This document shows positions 1-12,541 of a stretch of DNA of 64,000 bases, one piece after another. This DNA comes from Daucus carota subsp. sativus (Eukaryota > Streptophyta > Magnoliopsida > Apiales > Apiaceae). Location: positions 5,654,779 through 5,718,778 of the forward strand of contig NC_030383.2 in the NCBI RefSeq assembly GCF_001625215.2, written 5' to 3'. How positions within the stretch are numbered: position 1 is the stretch's first letter; each line of letters opens with the position of its first letter. The notes beneath the pieces were generated by a model. It was not told the DNA's origin. It was given only the letters and a program-made list of their open reading frames with translations, and searched no databases. The position numbers and the translations under genes were made by a program.

Positions 1-792
1 CTCGCGGCTACCACACATAACCGCAGCAAACCGTCGTAGGTCTCCTTGAATCGCAAAATCAACCACACAAGCCTATATATAAATATACACACACACAATC
101 ACAAACACATTGGATCCAAATCTCGATCATATATAAATGAGCAGATCCCTTTCTTTTTACCTAACCCAGCTTTTAACCCGTGTTAGATAAGCCTTTATTC
201 TGTTTTAGATTTTTTATTATTATATTTTAGAATTAATTTAGGATTAATAAACGTTTGTTTAACAGAACTTGACGGCAGGGGTATTGTATAAAATGATACA
301 ATAGTCCAACTGTACCAACCGGAAGCCAAAATTATTTTGCGTACCATCTAGAAAAGCCAAAATCACGAGTGTACTATTGAGAATTTCCCTTTATTGATTA
401 TTGCTAATCATTTAATTGCATATACATAATGCATTGTAATTCGCCTAATTTAGACTGAGCATATAATTTTCTTGAATTATACGTATAATAATATTATCGC
501 AAAGCCATATAAATCACTTTTAACTTGAATAATAGTGAGTTTTATGTAGTGAAGTTAAAATCAGGAAAAATCAAATCGAAATCGAAAAATTAAATCGATA
601 TTGTGTAAATTTAGTATGGTTCAGATCTAGTTTTTTTGAAACTTCAATTCTATCCATTTTTTCGATCCACGGTTAATTAGGTGAATTAACTTCAATTGAG
701 TTAGTTCATGACAAAATATATATCATCTATTTATATCATATATCGTATAACTTTATTGTTATACATTTATATTAAAAATCTACATATTTTTC
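1..792. other. AT-rich intergenic DNA, no gene seen
   Basis: The stretch is AT-rich, with stops in all frames and no family-like protein. Poly-T/poly-A runs and degenerate repeats are visible. I see no gene, promoter or RNA gene that can be supported. Confidence 0.5.
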
Positions 793-1950
793 TTATAATC
801 TCGTATCAAGATTAGCATTTATTTTGATGATTTTGTGTTCTTGACTAGACTGTGGTTATTATATGTGCATCACCTTATAACAAATATACAAGAATTTGAT
901 ACAAATTACATATCACTTCACGAATATTTTCTTTTTTCTCAAGAACTCGTCCACTTTGACAACTTATGAAACATTTCTTCATTGTTTATTTCAGTTAGTG
1001 AAAATCACAAGTGATTAACGAGATCAACTGATTAATTAAACAATGAAGAAAGTGCTTCATAGATTATCAAGTTGAAAATTTACTCCAGTGATAACCATTA
1101 AAAAATACAATATATAAGACATATGTAGGAGAGGCAATGATACATTGAAGAGATGAAGTGTCTATCGGATCTTTATATAGATGATGGGCGTAGAAAACTA
1201 AAAAATTCAGCGGTTACAAATGTGTAACTGATGGGCGGAGATAATTATTAAAAAATTTAACTGATACAGGTGTAAAACCGACTAAAATTTAGTAATTACA
1301 AGTGAATAACTAGCAGATATAGAAAATAATAAAAATGAAAAATTTAGATTTACAAAACACTAATACAAAATAGGCTTCTACCATTTTCGCTAAATTTAAA
1401 TTTTTGATCTTCATTATTTTCTATTTCTACCGGTTATTCACTTGTAATTACTAAATTTTGGCCGATTATACCCCTGTAATAATTTATTTTTTATAATTAT
1501 CTCCGCCCAGCAGTTACACATTTGTAACCGCTGAAATTTTCCTAGTTTTCTACTCCCGTCATCTATATAAAGATCCTATACGCACTTTATCTGTTCAATG
1601 TATCATTGCCTCTAATACATATGTCTGATATACTGTAATTTTTGATTTACCAGTATAAGTTTTCAACTTGGTAATCTATGAAGCACTTTCTTCATTGTTT
1701 AATCAATCAGTTGTTCACGTTAATCACTTGTGATTCTCACTAACTGAAATAAACAGTGAAGAAATGCTTCATAAGTTATCAAAGAGGATGAGTTCTCGCA
1801 ACAAGACGATATTGTTTGGTGAAAGCTATGTAATTTGTATAAAATTCTTGTATATTCGTTATCGGATGATGCATAATTAATTACTACGGTGTCATCAAGA
1901 AAAGAAAAATCATTAAAATTATATTTTTTTACCGTGATTACAAGAAACCA
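793..1950. repeat. Large compound inverted repeat (foldback), arms about 560 bp
   Basis: The left arm (about 793-1352) pairs with the reverse complement of the right arm (about 1391-1950) around a spacer of about 40 bp. Pairing is strongest near the centre, where the arms share long stretches with few changes, and weaker at the outer ends. Each arm holds a smaller palindrome: in the left arm the 15-mer TTTCTTCATTGTTTA (974-988) faces its exact complement at 1037-1051 around the core AATCAC-AA-GTGATT (1003-1016). A TATA-like CTATATAAAG lies on the minus strand at 1171-1180 and on the plus strand at 1563-1572, both pointing outward. No transposase is encoded and I found no clear target-site duplication. 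It could be a foldback transposon, an inverted duplication, or a hairpin siRNA locus. Confidence 0.8.
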
Positions 1951-2372
1951 GTAGGTTTCTAGTTTTATCTTATACATGAATCTTAATCTGTTATGTTTTC
2001 AAGGTTTATTAATATTTTATGTTTAAGACTTGATTATTTTATTGTTGAAAAACTAAAAATCCAAACATTATTTTCATGTAATTTCTCTTTCTCGTATCTG
2101 TGATACAAATATTTACGATCGTCAAAATATCTGATGATTGCCGGAGAAACTCTTAATCAATGAGTTAAATGTAGTGACAATTTTATGAAATGACATTTCA
2201 TAAATCTGAATACCACAAATTATCTTAAAATTCAGCAATACATATACCCTTCCTAATATTAGATCCTTTTTTTGGTCAGTTCCTAATTTTAGATCTCTGA
2301 ATACATAAGAATTTGTATTTTTCAATGATCTAAAATGAGTGAAATAAAGAGTATAATCTTCATAAGAAACTT

Positions 2373-2738
2373 TCCTGTTTGGGAATTAGAGGTTAGCGGT
2401 TAACTGTTAGCGGATTGAATTCGATGTTTTGACTAGCTGATTGAAATAGATGTTTTGACTAGCGTATTAAGCGATTTCGTGTAAAACTGTTTGGTAAATA
2501 GTTGTTTTATTAGCTTTTTATGACACATACCAAAACCTCTAACCCAAAAAACTTCTCAAAGTAGCTTTTTAAAAATTAGCTTTTTGAGCCCAAATCTCTA
2601 TTTCAATCCGCTAACTATCAAACACTGTTATTAGCGGATTGAAATGGTCAAACCTCAAAATCACCCCAGACAATGGTCAAACCTCAAAATCACCCCAAAC
2701 CTTTAATTTTTTCACAACCGCTAACTTACAAACACGAC
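2373..2738. mobile_element. hAT-like MITE with GTTTGG ends
   Basis: The left end reads CTGTTTGGGAATTAGAGG and continues into GTTAGCGGTT. The right end is its imperfect inverse, AACCGCTAAC followed by ACAAACAC. The interior holds several copies of GCGGATTGAA or its complement, and a 28-bp unit beginning AATGGTCAAACCTC is repeated in tandem at about 2643-2700. No coding capacity is seen. Exact ends and target-site duplication were not established. Confidence 0.5.
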
Positions 2739-2952
2739 ATTTACCAACACTTTTAAATTCACATTTAATACTTCATTCATCCCAAATTATTTGTCTTATT
2801 TGATTGTTTTTTGTCAAAATAACAAAAATTTGAATGTGTATTACAATTCTAAACCAAATAGTCAATCGAGTTATATTTGAAAACATACGAAAAACATACG
2901 GAGTACTTTTGTTTAAGACATGATTTAGGAGAGATACGCCCTTACACTCTAC

Positions 2953-3508
2953 TAGAGGTGGCAAAATATGGTTTTGGTTCGGTTTTGGTTCTTACAAAAT
3001 GGATTTGGTTTGGATAAATGAACCAAAACCATTTTCAAACCATATATTAATAAATGTGGTTATGGTTTTAGTTTGAATTATGGGTAATTAGTTTAGTAAG
3101 TAAAAATAAGTATTATATAATGAGCAAAAATTAATACACTCAAGTGACAATATAATGAATACTAAATATAACAATAGTGTGTTTGAGTGTGTGAGTTGGT
3201 GTAGTGGTTCAAGCTTTTGGCTTTTCCAAGAAAGTCATGAGTTCGAATCATGAGATGTGCATGTGTGGTAACTAGCAAAACAAAAGAAAGAAAAGGAAAA
3301 ATACATAATAGTGTGTGGAGAGTTATAAAAAATCTTAAAAGTGAGACAAAATGTGGTTAGATCCATATCTTGTGAGAAATGTGAGACTAAAAACCAAACC
3401 AAATCCATTTTTCTAAATGTGATTTCAAATGGATCCAAATCCACAATTTTACAATTTTGGTTTGGTTTGGATTGGTTTAATGGTTTTGCAACCATATTGC
3501 CACCTCTA
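2953..3508. mobile_element. hAT-type MITE with 8-bp target-site duplication
   Basis: The 556-bp element starts TAGAGGTGGCAA and ends TTGCCACCTCTA, a perfect 12-bp terminal inverted repeat that continues imperfectly inward. It is flanked by CACTCTAC (2945-2952) and CACTCTAT (3509-3516), an 8-bp duplication with one mismatch, as expected for the hAT superfamily. The ends are rich in GGTTTTGGTT-like repeats. No transposase is present, so it is non-autonomous. Short ORFs inside it are not believable genes. Confidence 0.8.
3190..3305 (+). mobile_element. tRNA-derived SINE head inside the hAT MITE
   Basis: TTGGTGTAGTGG at about 3196-3207 resembles a tRNA A box, and GAGTTCGAATC at 3239-3249 is a near-consensus B box about 35 bp downstream, the spacing of an internal pol III promoter. 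An A-rich tail (about 3276-3305) follows. A complete tRNA cloverleaf is not apparent, so this is a SINE or SINE fragment rather than a tRNA gene. It lies wholly within the hAT element. Confidence 0.55.
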
Positions 3509-5237
3509 CACTCTATTGTTATAAATAAATGAATGCTTACACTGACACTTGGAGAAGCAACTCATGAAAAAGGTGGAAATTCTAAACTTCAACACGACGG
3601 AATGGGCTTGTAAATAAGGCAGGCCAAAATTATGAGAGGGGGTAACATATGTAATCATTAGTATTTCTCTGCTAAGCGGGAAATTTTTATTTTGTTGATT
3701 AATAATAGATTATTTGGACATTAATTATCTTTTGTTAAGTGTTGTAACTGCAAGGGTGCACATTAACGTTGTTAGTTTCTATTTGATGGATATTTTTTTC
3801 CTCTTCTTGCGTTATTTTTTATAATTTTGTTCTTGCCTCGGTGATAGTTTATGAAATGTTGAATTTGTGTTGTCCGGGAACTGCAATATCAACTTCAAAT
3901 TTTTTAATATTTCATTAATTTTTTTTTTAAAAAAATTTCATTGGCGAACTGAAATCTTTTTAACTTGATTATTCACTTATAAGATACTACTGACTACAAC
4001 ACTATAAGAATGTGATCCGCTTCCGTGTAACACTTGTGTATACGAGTCCAGCTCTCCATCTGAATGATTGATACGAAACGAATTGGAACAAGTCCTTTCA
4101 CTCTTTCTATCATTATTGTTTTTTTCTGAAATGATCAAAATTATTTTGATATACAGACTCAAATGATGTGGAAACTAAAAATCTAAAATTGTTTAAAAAT
4201 CCAATTTAGGGACATTTACTCTTTCTTAGAAAGTTCCAAAATATCATTTGCACGTGATGCTTATATTTAAAAGTCAGGATCATATTTGGTGAGTTCAAAT
4301 TAATAATCCAACAACCAATATCGTCTATGTTTATCAAATTTCTTGATATTATATTTAAAATATATTTTAGATATCTAATGAATTCTGGTGAATTATTATT
4401 TGTATATCGGTTTAACTAACCAATATTGTTGTTTGTGGTTGGAGCCTTGGAGGTTGGGAGAGTGCATGGGAGGCAGCTCAGAGTATTAGACGTCTCCATG
4501 CATGCGGTCTGCTGTTTCTTTTTTTGCTAGTCGAGTACACACATCAGGAGTCAAACTCCTGATCTCGCGTAAAGAGATCAAGAACTCAATCACTGCACCA
4601 ATCTTTGTTGGCAGCCCTGTGTTTTTATTACTATGGTTCTAGTTGTTTGATGGTGGGTCCTGTGTTTTTATTACTTTGGTTCTAGTTGTTTGATGGTGGG
4701 TGGTATGTGGATGTCAAAATGTTAGTTGTTCTGTGGCAGTTTTCTCAGTGGTAAGATGGACGGACAATAGTATCTATATAAATTTTTTAATATATAATCA
4801 CAATTATATATTATTAAAATAATAACCAGCTGCAGAGATAAAGGTATTTGATAATGTCATTTTGTATTTTTTACTTTTAAAAACATAATATTTTTAAATA
4901 TTTTCTTGGGTATCTATTTTTTAAAACTAATTTCTCACATTTGTTTTTTGTTTACATTTGCACAAGCATCTGGCGTTATAAATGTAAATCATTAGTATCG
5001 ACAATCGTATCATGTATTTTCGTATTTTGTCTACGTAAAAAAAAATTCATATCTTTATTAATTTTTTGTCTTAATTAAAAATCATATACGAGACAAAAAA
5101 AAATTGGGCACATTATATATATAAAGATATTAATATAATTTTAATCAAAAATTATATTTAAAATATATTTTTCTGTAAAAATTTATTAAATATAAATGAA
5201 ATAATATTATTTGCATACAATTTTATACACATATATT
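3509..5237. other. AT-rich intergenic DNA with a SINE-like fragment and a short tandem duplication
   Basis: No gene is seen. On the minus strand, near 4500-4615, a B-box-like GAGTTTGACTCC precedes a GTGCAGTGATTGAG stretch, suggesting an old SINE fragment. At 4616-4701 a 43-bp unit beginning CCTGTGTTTTTATTAC is repeated twice with one visible change. The remainder is AT-rich low-complexity sequence. Confidence 0.45.
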
Positions 5238-5738
5238 TTTACATATGCATGTAAATAACAAAAGGTAATTTCGAAGCCATGTCTGAGGAGGAGTATGAAA
5301 ACTGGTTGTGGGAAGATGAGGAGGAGGAAGACCAGGAGGCTGGGGTGATTGAGATAACTGATGATGAAGATGAAGAGGCTGTCGCTATGCTTATGGATGG
5401 AGTGGGACAGCCTGGGATGGGGGACGCCAGTGAGGAGCTATGCTGCAGATTTGAAGGCCCAATCATTTAATCTGGATGGGTTTTTAATCTGTGTTATTAT
5501 AATCTATTAGGTTATTAAGTTTAAGTTAGTATGTTTTAAGTGTTTGTTTAGTTCGTTTAAGTGTTTTGATTGGTAGTTTCATCCTGTTCATACCCTAGGG
5601 TATGTCCTAAGTTTATTTCTGTGGTTTGGATTGTTGAAGGAGGCCCTGGAGCAAGTTGGTGTAAGCTCTAGGGCAAATTTTGCCCCGTTTAGTTATAATA
5701 TTTGTCGTTTCAAAAAAAAAAAAAATATTCTTTACATA
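5238..5738 (+). mobile_element. Possible retroposed fragment with poly(A) and short repeats
   Basis: A segment of higher GC than its surroundings ends in an A-run (about 5711-5725). TTTACATA occurs just before it (5238-5245) and just after it (5731-5738), as a short target-site duplication would. Inside is the 63-codon acidic ORF at 5279-5470. The structure suggests a retroposed cDNA or the 3' end of a LINE-like element. An 8-bp AT-rich match can arise by chance in such DNA, so the call is tentative. Confidence 0.35.
5279..5470 (+). CDS. Short acidic ORF, unrecognised
   Basis: The 63-residue product starts MSEEEYENWLWEDEEEEDQE and continues with an Asp/Glu-rich stretch followed by a Gly/Pro/Met segment. 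I do not recognise it. It starts at a true ATG and is the only GC-richer ORF in its neighbourhood. It lies inside a segment that ends in poly(A), so it may be the C-terminal end of a retroposed gene or of a transposon protein. Purine-rich repeats of GAGGAG and GATGAA can produce acidic ORFs by composition alone. There is no evidence of expression. Confidence 0.25.
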   Translation: MSEEEYENWLWEDEEEEDQEAGVIEITDDEDEEAVAMLMDGVGQPGMGDASEELCCRFEGPII

Positions 5739-8320
5739 ATTATATATTTAATATATCATCACATATTAAAAATAAATATTATATATAAAATATTATGTAC
5801 ACCCAAAATGAAAATAAAGATCCTGACACAAATTTATTATATAATTATATATACATTCATATACTTTCATATTTTCTATATCAAAATTCATATTATTTTT
5901 TCCCATTAAAGTGTGGTAAGTTCACATGTGAAACTACCATGCTTGTAAGTCATCTCAGTTCCCTTTATTCAAATTTCATCTTTTTTTTCTCCGTTTCATA
6001 CTCAGCAAAGTTAGTTGTGTGAATCCATTCATATTTTCGATTATTGCAAAAATCAGATGGGCCTGGATAGTCATAGTACCGTCCTTTCGAGCCTACTCGC
6101 ATCAAAATAAATTGAAATTTAATCCATGTTTCCTTTATTCGAATTTCAGCAAAATCATTATTTTCCTCCGCTACATACTGATACTCATAAAAATACTCCC
6201 TGGTCCGGATAGCTTATATATATTTGAGACAATGGCGTCGGCACGTATTTAAATTTTTTGTCAATTTTAATAAAATTATTTTTAAAATCTTTATTTTGTG
6301 AATGAAAATTTAATATTTGAATTTTTATTAAAATTTAAAAATAAATTATTGAATTAGTCTTTGTAAAAACTCTAAAATACGTATATAAAAAATGTAAATA
6401 AATGAGTGTGATGGAGGGCAGAATTAAATGGGACACACCGGATAGTTATTTTACCGTCCTTAGGGACCACTCACATGAAAAAAATAGGAAAAATTGAAGT
6501 CTACGATGATAACGAAGTGAAGAGAATAATCGTCGAAGGCACCAAAAGAAAGATAATGAGATTTCTGTGATGAGTGATGGAGTGATGGCCAAAAATGAAG
6601 GGGTCCAGTAGTAATCTCTCCATTCATCATAGCCGGCTGCGAAGTGAATATGCACCCTCGGGGCTAAACCAAACAGGCAGCCTTTATCAACGGATCGGCA
6701 ATTTATTCGTGCATGTGAAGTTATTTAATGTATATTGGTAGACTATTCACGAACACCAAATGTGATCTGCGGTGGTGACTGGTGAGCAATTCAGAAGCTT
6801 TGGTGGGGAGTTACTAACTTAATTGCTACCCTCATTTTCAAATAATGCATATATACTACAAATGTGACCGAATAATTGAATAGAATTATTATGCAATTTA
6901 CGATCTATAAATTATGATGAATTGATACCAAATCCGCATTAACGTATTCACATCGACTCAACTGATCAATGAGCTGATTCGGGCCTTGAAAATTCTGTGT
7001 TAGACAGTAAAAGTTTATTGTTTTCTAGAATTTATGTGAATAAATAAGAAGAATGGCATGGTATTGTATATCATATACTCATTATATGTAGTAGGTGCAA
7101 GTTTATGTTTTTTTATAGAAAATATTCAGGGACACTAGAGATCGTAGATGACAGTTTGAACTTGTCATTAAAAAATCGTTTTAAACTTCTACATGAAAGG
7201 AATTATAATGTGTAATTGTAAATAGATCTATAAAAGGGATTGTAATGTGTACATATATGATATGATAGTCAATAGACACCAGTATTGTGTAACGTAAGAT
7301 TTAGATAAGGAGTAGGAAGAAGAAACAGCAGATAAACATATACATGGTCTACTCGATCCATATATGCTGAATCCCTGTTCAGCAGCAACTCTGTATCTAC
7401 TTCCTAATTTCTAACTCTTCATTAGCAGTGATTACCTGCCGTTTCCCAGCATACCAACTACTACCGACAACTCACTCAGTCATGGCATTTCAATCTCTAC
7501 CGCTTCACATCTTCGATTCACGTAACCAACCTCAGATTTGTAATGAAACACGTCAAATCATTTATTATTATATTAAAATAAAACATAGTAACATATTATT
7601 TTTAAAATATAGTCAATTATTATAATAAGTCCTATTAATTAATATAATCTCTTACAAATTTGTACAATCTCTTACCAGGTCTTATTTAGCCAATTATATT
7701 TAGAGAGGGAGTAAAATATTAATGAATCAACTAAAAAAATTTCTTAATCATGTCATTCAGAAATCGAATCGGATCTTGTCTGGGACGATGACGATGGTTC
7801 TTTTGTTCCAGGTTCAAGGAAAATTATCCGATCCAGATGGCCAATCAATTTAGATACATATCGAATTTTAAAAATAAACTCAAATAATCCATCCACTCTT
7901 TAACTTAAAATATATTTACAAGTGGTGAAATGTCGCAGACAATATAGTCCATTATTTAGCAGATTGACATTTGAGGAAACGAGCATGCTTGCTTAATTAT
8001 TAATTTATGAAGATATAAGGGTCAAGCGTGGCCCATAATGCTTATTGCACAAAATTAATCACCTGCACATGAACATAAAAACGGTTGTGACTAACAATTT
8101 AATTTGTCTCAAGTTGATTATGTTCAAATAAAATTACTCTCACACAGCCTTACTTAACTGAAAATAACAATGAAATATGATACACGTACTGATACTATAC
8201 GTACATTATGCATGCATCTTTTCACCGTATATTCAAAGGGAGTAAAATAAAGGAAGCAGTATCGTATTCTGCGTATACACCGGAGAAGCACTTAATTTTT
8301 AAGGGGGGAATGAATGAAGG
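5739..8320. other. AT-rich intergenic DNA, diverged repeats only
   Basis: No gene is supported. Two stretches, about 6055-6125 and 6432-6500, share a diverged GGATAGT...ACCGTCCTT...CTC(A/G)CAT pattern and look like copies of one old repeat. Short ORFs near 5800-6250, 6450-6650 and 7430-7620 have no recognisable protein character. Confidence 0.45.
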
Positions 8321-8321
8321 G

Positions 8322-8568
8322 GCCGTTTGGGTGAGCTTAAAATAAGTGCTTTTTACTTAAAATAAAAAAGTGGAGTAGAAGTCAGAAGCAAGTTAAGACT
8401 TATAAGTGATTAAACTGTTTGGGAAATAAGCAAAAATCCTGAAATAAAAGCTAGTAATCCTAACTTCTTTTAAGTGCTTCCTGACTTTTTACACAAACGG
8501 TACAAATAATTGCTTATAACTTATAAACTCAGAAGTCGACTTATTTATGTGTTGTCAAACACCACCGA
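8322..8568. mobile_element. hAT-like MITE, CCGTTTGG-type end
   Basis: The left end GGGGCCGTTTGGGTGAGC and right end TGTTGTCAAACACC form an imperfect inverted repeat. The interior is AAGTGCTT/TTATAAG-rich and has no ORF. Comparable elements occur at about 21575-22050 and 33680-34050. Target-site duplication was not resolved. Confidence 0.5.
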
Positions 8569-9077
8569 AGTTTAGAAAGGAGACGGTTGATAGGTTGGTG
8601 GATGAATTTATTTAGTCAATTAAATGTTCCCATACGCCCCTCATGCCTCCTCCTTAATTACCTACAACTCGCCAGATCATTATCTTCTTTTTTCATTCTT
8701 TTTTAACATATTTATTTTAAATTACTTTTTTAATATTTCAAAATTGTTATTTGTATGTAAATAATTTTTTTACATAAAATTGGAAAATCATGCTTTATAC
8801 TATTATGTGTACTTTATTGATTATTTATATATGTATTCTTCAATAATTTCATGACCAAAGAACCCTTTTTTTTAAAATTTTCATGTCACTAAATAATATT
8901 AAAATATAGCACCGAAAAAATGGATTTGTTTCGTATAAGAAAGTCTTTGATCTGACAGACAAAGATATGCTTCAGAAATTTTAAATTCGTAAATAATAGG
9001 TACATTCATACTGGATTTAGGAAAAGGTAAACACGGGCCGGCCTGTATTACCTTTGACGGTAAAAATAAATAGGTGG

Positions 9078-9088
9078 TCTATATATAC
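9078..9088 (+). promoter_or_regulatory. TATA box of the short-chain dehydrogenase gene
   Basis: TCTATATATAC lies about 165 bp upstream of the ATG at 9251, with a pyrimidine-rich, ATG-poor leader (CTCTCCTCTCC near 9151) in between. A transcription start near 9110-9120 would fit. Confidence 0.6.
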
Positions 9089-9250
9089 ACATCATATCAT
9101 GAATGTCAGCTCTTATCTCTGCTACCAGTATAAGCTAAACATCTCTGTGTCTCTCCTCTCCTGCCCATCTCTCTATACTCCTTTTGCATATCTCATTCAA
9201 GAGCCAGATACAAACACACATAATAATATAGAAAAGAAACAAGGCAGAAC

Positions 9251-12200
9251 ATGGGTATATTTTCATTGATGACAGGAATGGCAGGAGCAAGCGGCTTCGG
9301 ATCTGCTTCAACTGCTGAACAAGTCACTGACGGAATCGATGCTTCCAATCTCACTGCCATCATAACCGGTAATCATATCCCGAACAATTTTAGCGTGAAA
9401 ACACGTAAAATATTTTGTGTTAGAAATTTTTTAGTCGATATTGTGATTACTGAATCCATATATTTTATATGCCCACGCGTACAGGTACAGAAACTGTTAC
9501 TTTTTTTTTATGTATTCGCACATTATTACTTTTTTATGTATTCATCTTAATTTTAATAAAATTTGGACTAAGCTGGTAGTAAAATGATATCACGTGATCA
9601 GGAGGTCATTGTTATTTCACACAAATATGTTCTTAGCTAGTATTAGTAAGATTGCATCTGAATATTAGCTGCTCATATGCGGTATGTATCTGTGATTGAT
9701 TTCCGGGGACATACAACACAAGAAACTGATACTATAAATTTGTGCGGATACACTAGTAAGGAAAGATATTTAATTCCACGGTCTAATCAGGTAGGAATGG
9801 ATTCTTTCAATATTCAAATATAATTTGCTCGTTATTATAGATATGGGGTCAACATGACATAAATAGCAATATGATTTAGATTGTACCAAAGTTGGTGGTC
9901 ACAAGTTGATACAGATGCCAACCATATATGGTCCTTTAATTTCTTATGTGACCTGATTGGCTGGTTGACCCGGATGTTGGGAGATTCGGAGGGGATGTAT
10001 TTTCAAGCTCAACTAGACAACTACTGATGAAAATATTGAATAAGATAGAATCAGCACCTTATTTATCTAATTGTTTATCTTTCATTTTTTTTCCGGGATG
10101 ATGAGAATTCATACCTTCTTAAAGAAAAGGAGAAGGCGGATGTTTGAGTGGATTTGATTATATAAGATATAGGATAGACATTGGACTTTGTGTTTCTGAA
10201 TAGCAATTCCTTTGGAAAAACCTATTTTAATTGTCCTGATTAACTTTACAGAATTGAAGAATATGTTGTATAAGTAAAAATATATATATTGTGCAATGTG
10301 TACTTACAATCAAGTTGTAATTTAAAAAGCAAGATCAAACACATAAAATGGTATGGACAATTATTGATTAGTGGCAAATATCTTGTTGTAATAGTATATA
10401 AGTAGTTAGTATGCTTTTATACTTTTGTCTAAATTGACACTTACATTAAATATCAATTAATTAGGAAAAATAGTACAATATTTTACTTCCTCGGTCCTAT
10501 CATATTCTTTAGGTTGGGTTTCGACAAGAATTTAAGAAAAATGTATAAATTATTATAAAATAGTAAGAAAATCGAGTAAAATGAGGGTCTGATACTCTCA
10601 TTAGTATTTAATTGATAGATCAGAGAAAACATGTTAAGGTAGTTGGGTTTTAGAAAATTTTGAAATGTAAAATAATGAGAAAAACATCCTAAAAGAAAAT
10701 TTTGAAGAAATGGGGGGAAGAGAGTATAGTCTCTCCTAGCTCGCTCTCTCCCCCTCATTTCATTTTGTTGATAAAGAGTTTCTAATGAACATGGAAAAAA
10801 TGAAAAAAAAACCAGCATTAATTAAGGAATTAGTTTTGTATCAAGACCTACATCATATTAGCATTTGCACTTTACATGATTTGCAAAAAAAAACTGCATT
10901 ACTTTGGATCAACACAATATATGTAATGGAATTTAGTTGATTGTTATGATCTGATAATAATTATACCTGTACAGGAGGGGCAAGTGGAATTGGGTTTGAG
11001 ACAGCAAGAGTATTGGCACTGAGGAGAGCTCATGTGGTAATAGCAACGAGGAATGTAGAGGCTGCAAATGAAGCAAAACAGCTTATTCTTAAAGAACAAG
11101 AAAATGCTCGCGTCGATGTTCTTAAACTTGACCTATGCTCCATCAAATCCGTCAGGGCATTTGCTGATAGCTTCAAGGCTCTTAACCTTCCGCTCAACAT
11201 TCTCATGTACCTACATTTTTCTTCCTCTAAACAGCATATTAATTCTATTTTGCACACGACAGTGTCAAAGTTGCAAAAGTGCTCGTAAATATATCTTATG
11301 TTTTTTTTTTCAGAAACAATGCTGGCATTATGTTTTGCCCTTACAAACTTTCAGAAGATGGGATTGAGATACAATTTGCAACAAACCATCTGGGTGAGTG
11401 GTACAGTAATTTCTAATTATTATTTTTTACATTTTTTGTGTAAACATTTAATAAGATTAATGTTCATTGTGGTTGGATTACAGGGCATTTCTTGTTGACA
11501 AACCTACTACTGGACAAGATGAAGGAGACAGCAAAATCTACAGGTGTCGAAGGAAGGATTGTGAATCTATCTTCGATAGCTCACCAGCATACTTATTCTG
11601 AAGGAATACTATTCGAAAAGCTCAATGACGAAAAGAGGTATGCAAATATTAAGCTTATATTAGTCGGATGTTTTTCTATAATTCATTCATCTTATATGCA
11701 AGTAGTCATGTGTGTAGCGTGTTATCTATACATGACATTTTGCATTGTTTGGGTACACTTCTTGTTAAACTCCGCTTTCACCAGTTATTCGGACAAAAAG
11801 GCATATGGACAATCGAAATTAGCTAATGTATTGCATGCTAATGAGCTGTCTCGACGTCTACAGGTGATTTTTCCCCACCACTAAAACTTATTTGACTCGT
11901 TCATGGTTCTGGAATGATGTAAATTTTTATTTAATATTTGTGTACATGTTTGAAACTTTAGGCGGAGGGAGCAAATATTACTGTGAACTCGGTGCATCCA
12001 GGATTGATCATGACAAACCTCTTTAAGTACTCAACCGTTCTGTTCAGTAAGTTCAAAACAAGCTAACAAAGTACAAAATTTATTACTAAGTTGCTAACTA
12101 TTTCATGCATATTCGTAATTTATTTATGTCTAATTACATTTTGACGCTTATTTTTAACAGAAATTCTTAAGATGGTAACTCCTCTCATCTGGAAGAATGT

Positions 12201-12541
12201 CCCACAGGTATAATTGCTATTAATGATTTCATCGCTATAAATTTTTGTTTCTGTTTTGTCAATAATAATAAAAATTACATGTGGCGTCCCTCCTTCCCTC
12301 TCTCCTTCTCGCGCTCTCTTGTTCTCTTACCCTCTGTTTTTTTAAAGTTTAATCAGTAATACACGTTCAATTTCAGGGGGCATCCACGACTTGTTACGTA
12401 GCTCTGCACCCTAATTTAAAAGGTGTGAGTGGGAAGTATTATCAGGACTGTAACGAGTGGCAGCCAAGCAAATTTGCAACGGATGAGAAGTTGGCCAAAA
12501 AACTCTGGGACTTCAGCAACAAGCTGGTTAACTCTGTTTGA
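9251..12541 (+). CDS. TIC32-like short-chain dehydrogenase/reductase (8 exons)
   Basis: Coding exons: 9251-9368, 10975-11206, 11314-11393, 11484-11637, 11785-11863, 11962-12046, 12161-12207, 12377-12541, giving 319 residues with all junctions in frame. The product is a classical SDR. Exon 1-2 joins to form the NADP-binding TGGASGIG motif near residues 39-46. Exon 3 gives NNAGIM, exon 4 the catalytic Ser region ([10 protein letters not shown]) and exon 5 the YGQSK catalytic Tyr/Lys pair. The C-terminal half ([17 protein letters not shown]) matches plant SDRs of the TIC32/retinol-dehydrogenase-like group. TIC32 itself is a calmodulin- and NADPH-binding subunit associated with the chloroplast inner-envelope import complex, but many close relatives have unknown substrates, so the specific role is not settled. 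Intron 1 is 1.6 kb. By memory the position fits Arabidopsis At2g37540. Confidence 0.9.
10486..10800. mobile_element. Possible Stowaway-like remnant in intron 1
   Basis: ACTTCCTCGGTCCTATCATA inside the first intron of the dehydrogenase gene resembles a degenerate Stowaway end. A matching right end was not found, so only a remnant is suggested. Confidence 0.25.

Noticed and set aside
793-1950. Integrated DNA virus with a divergent promoter
   Set aside because: There is no replication or coat protein reading frame and no conserved viral stem-loop; only symmetry and TATA boxes suggested it.
3190-3262. Functional tRNA gene
   Set aside because: A- and B-box-like sequences are present but I could not form a cloverleaf with acceptor and anticodon stems; a SINE head fits better.
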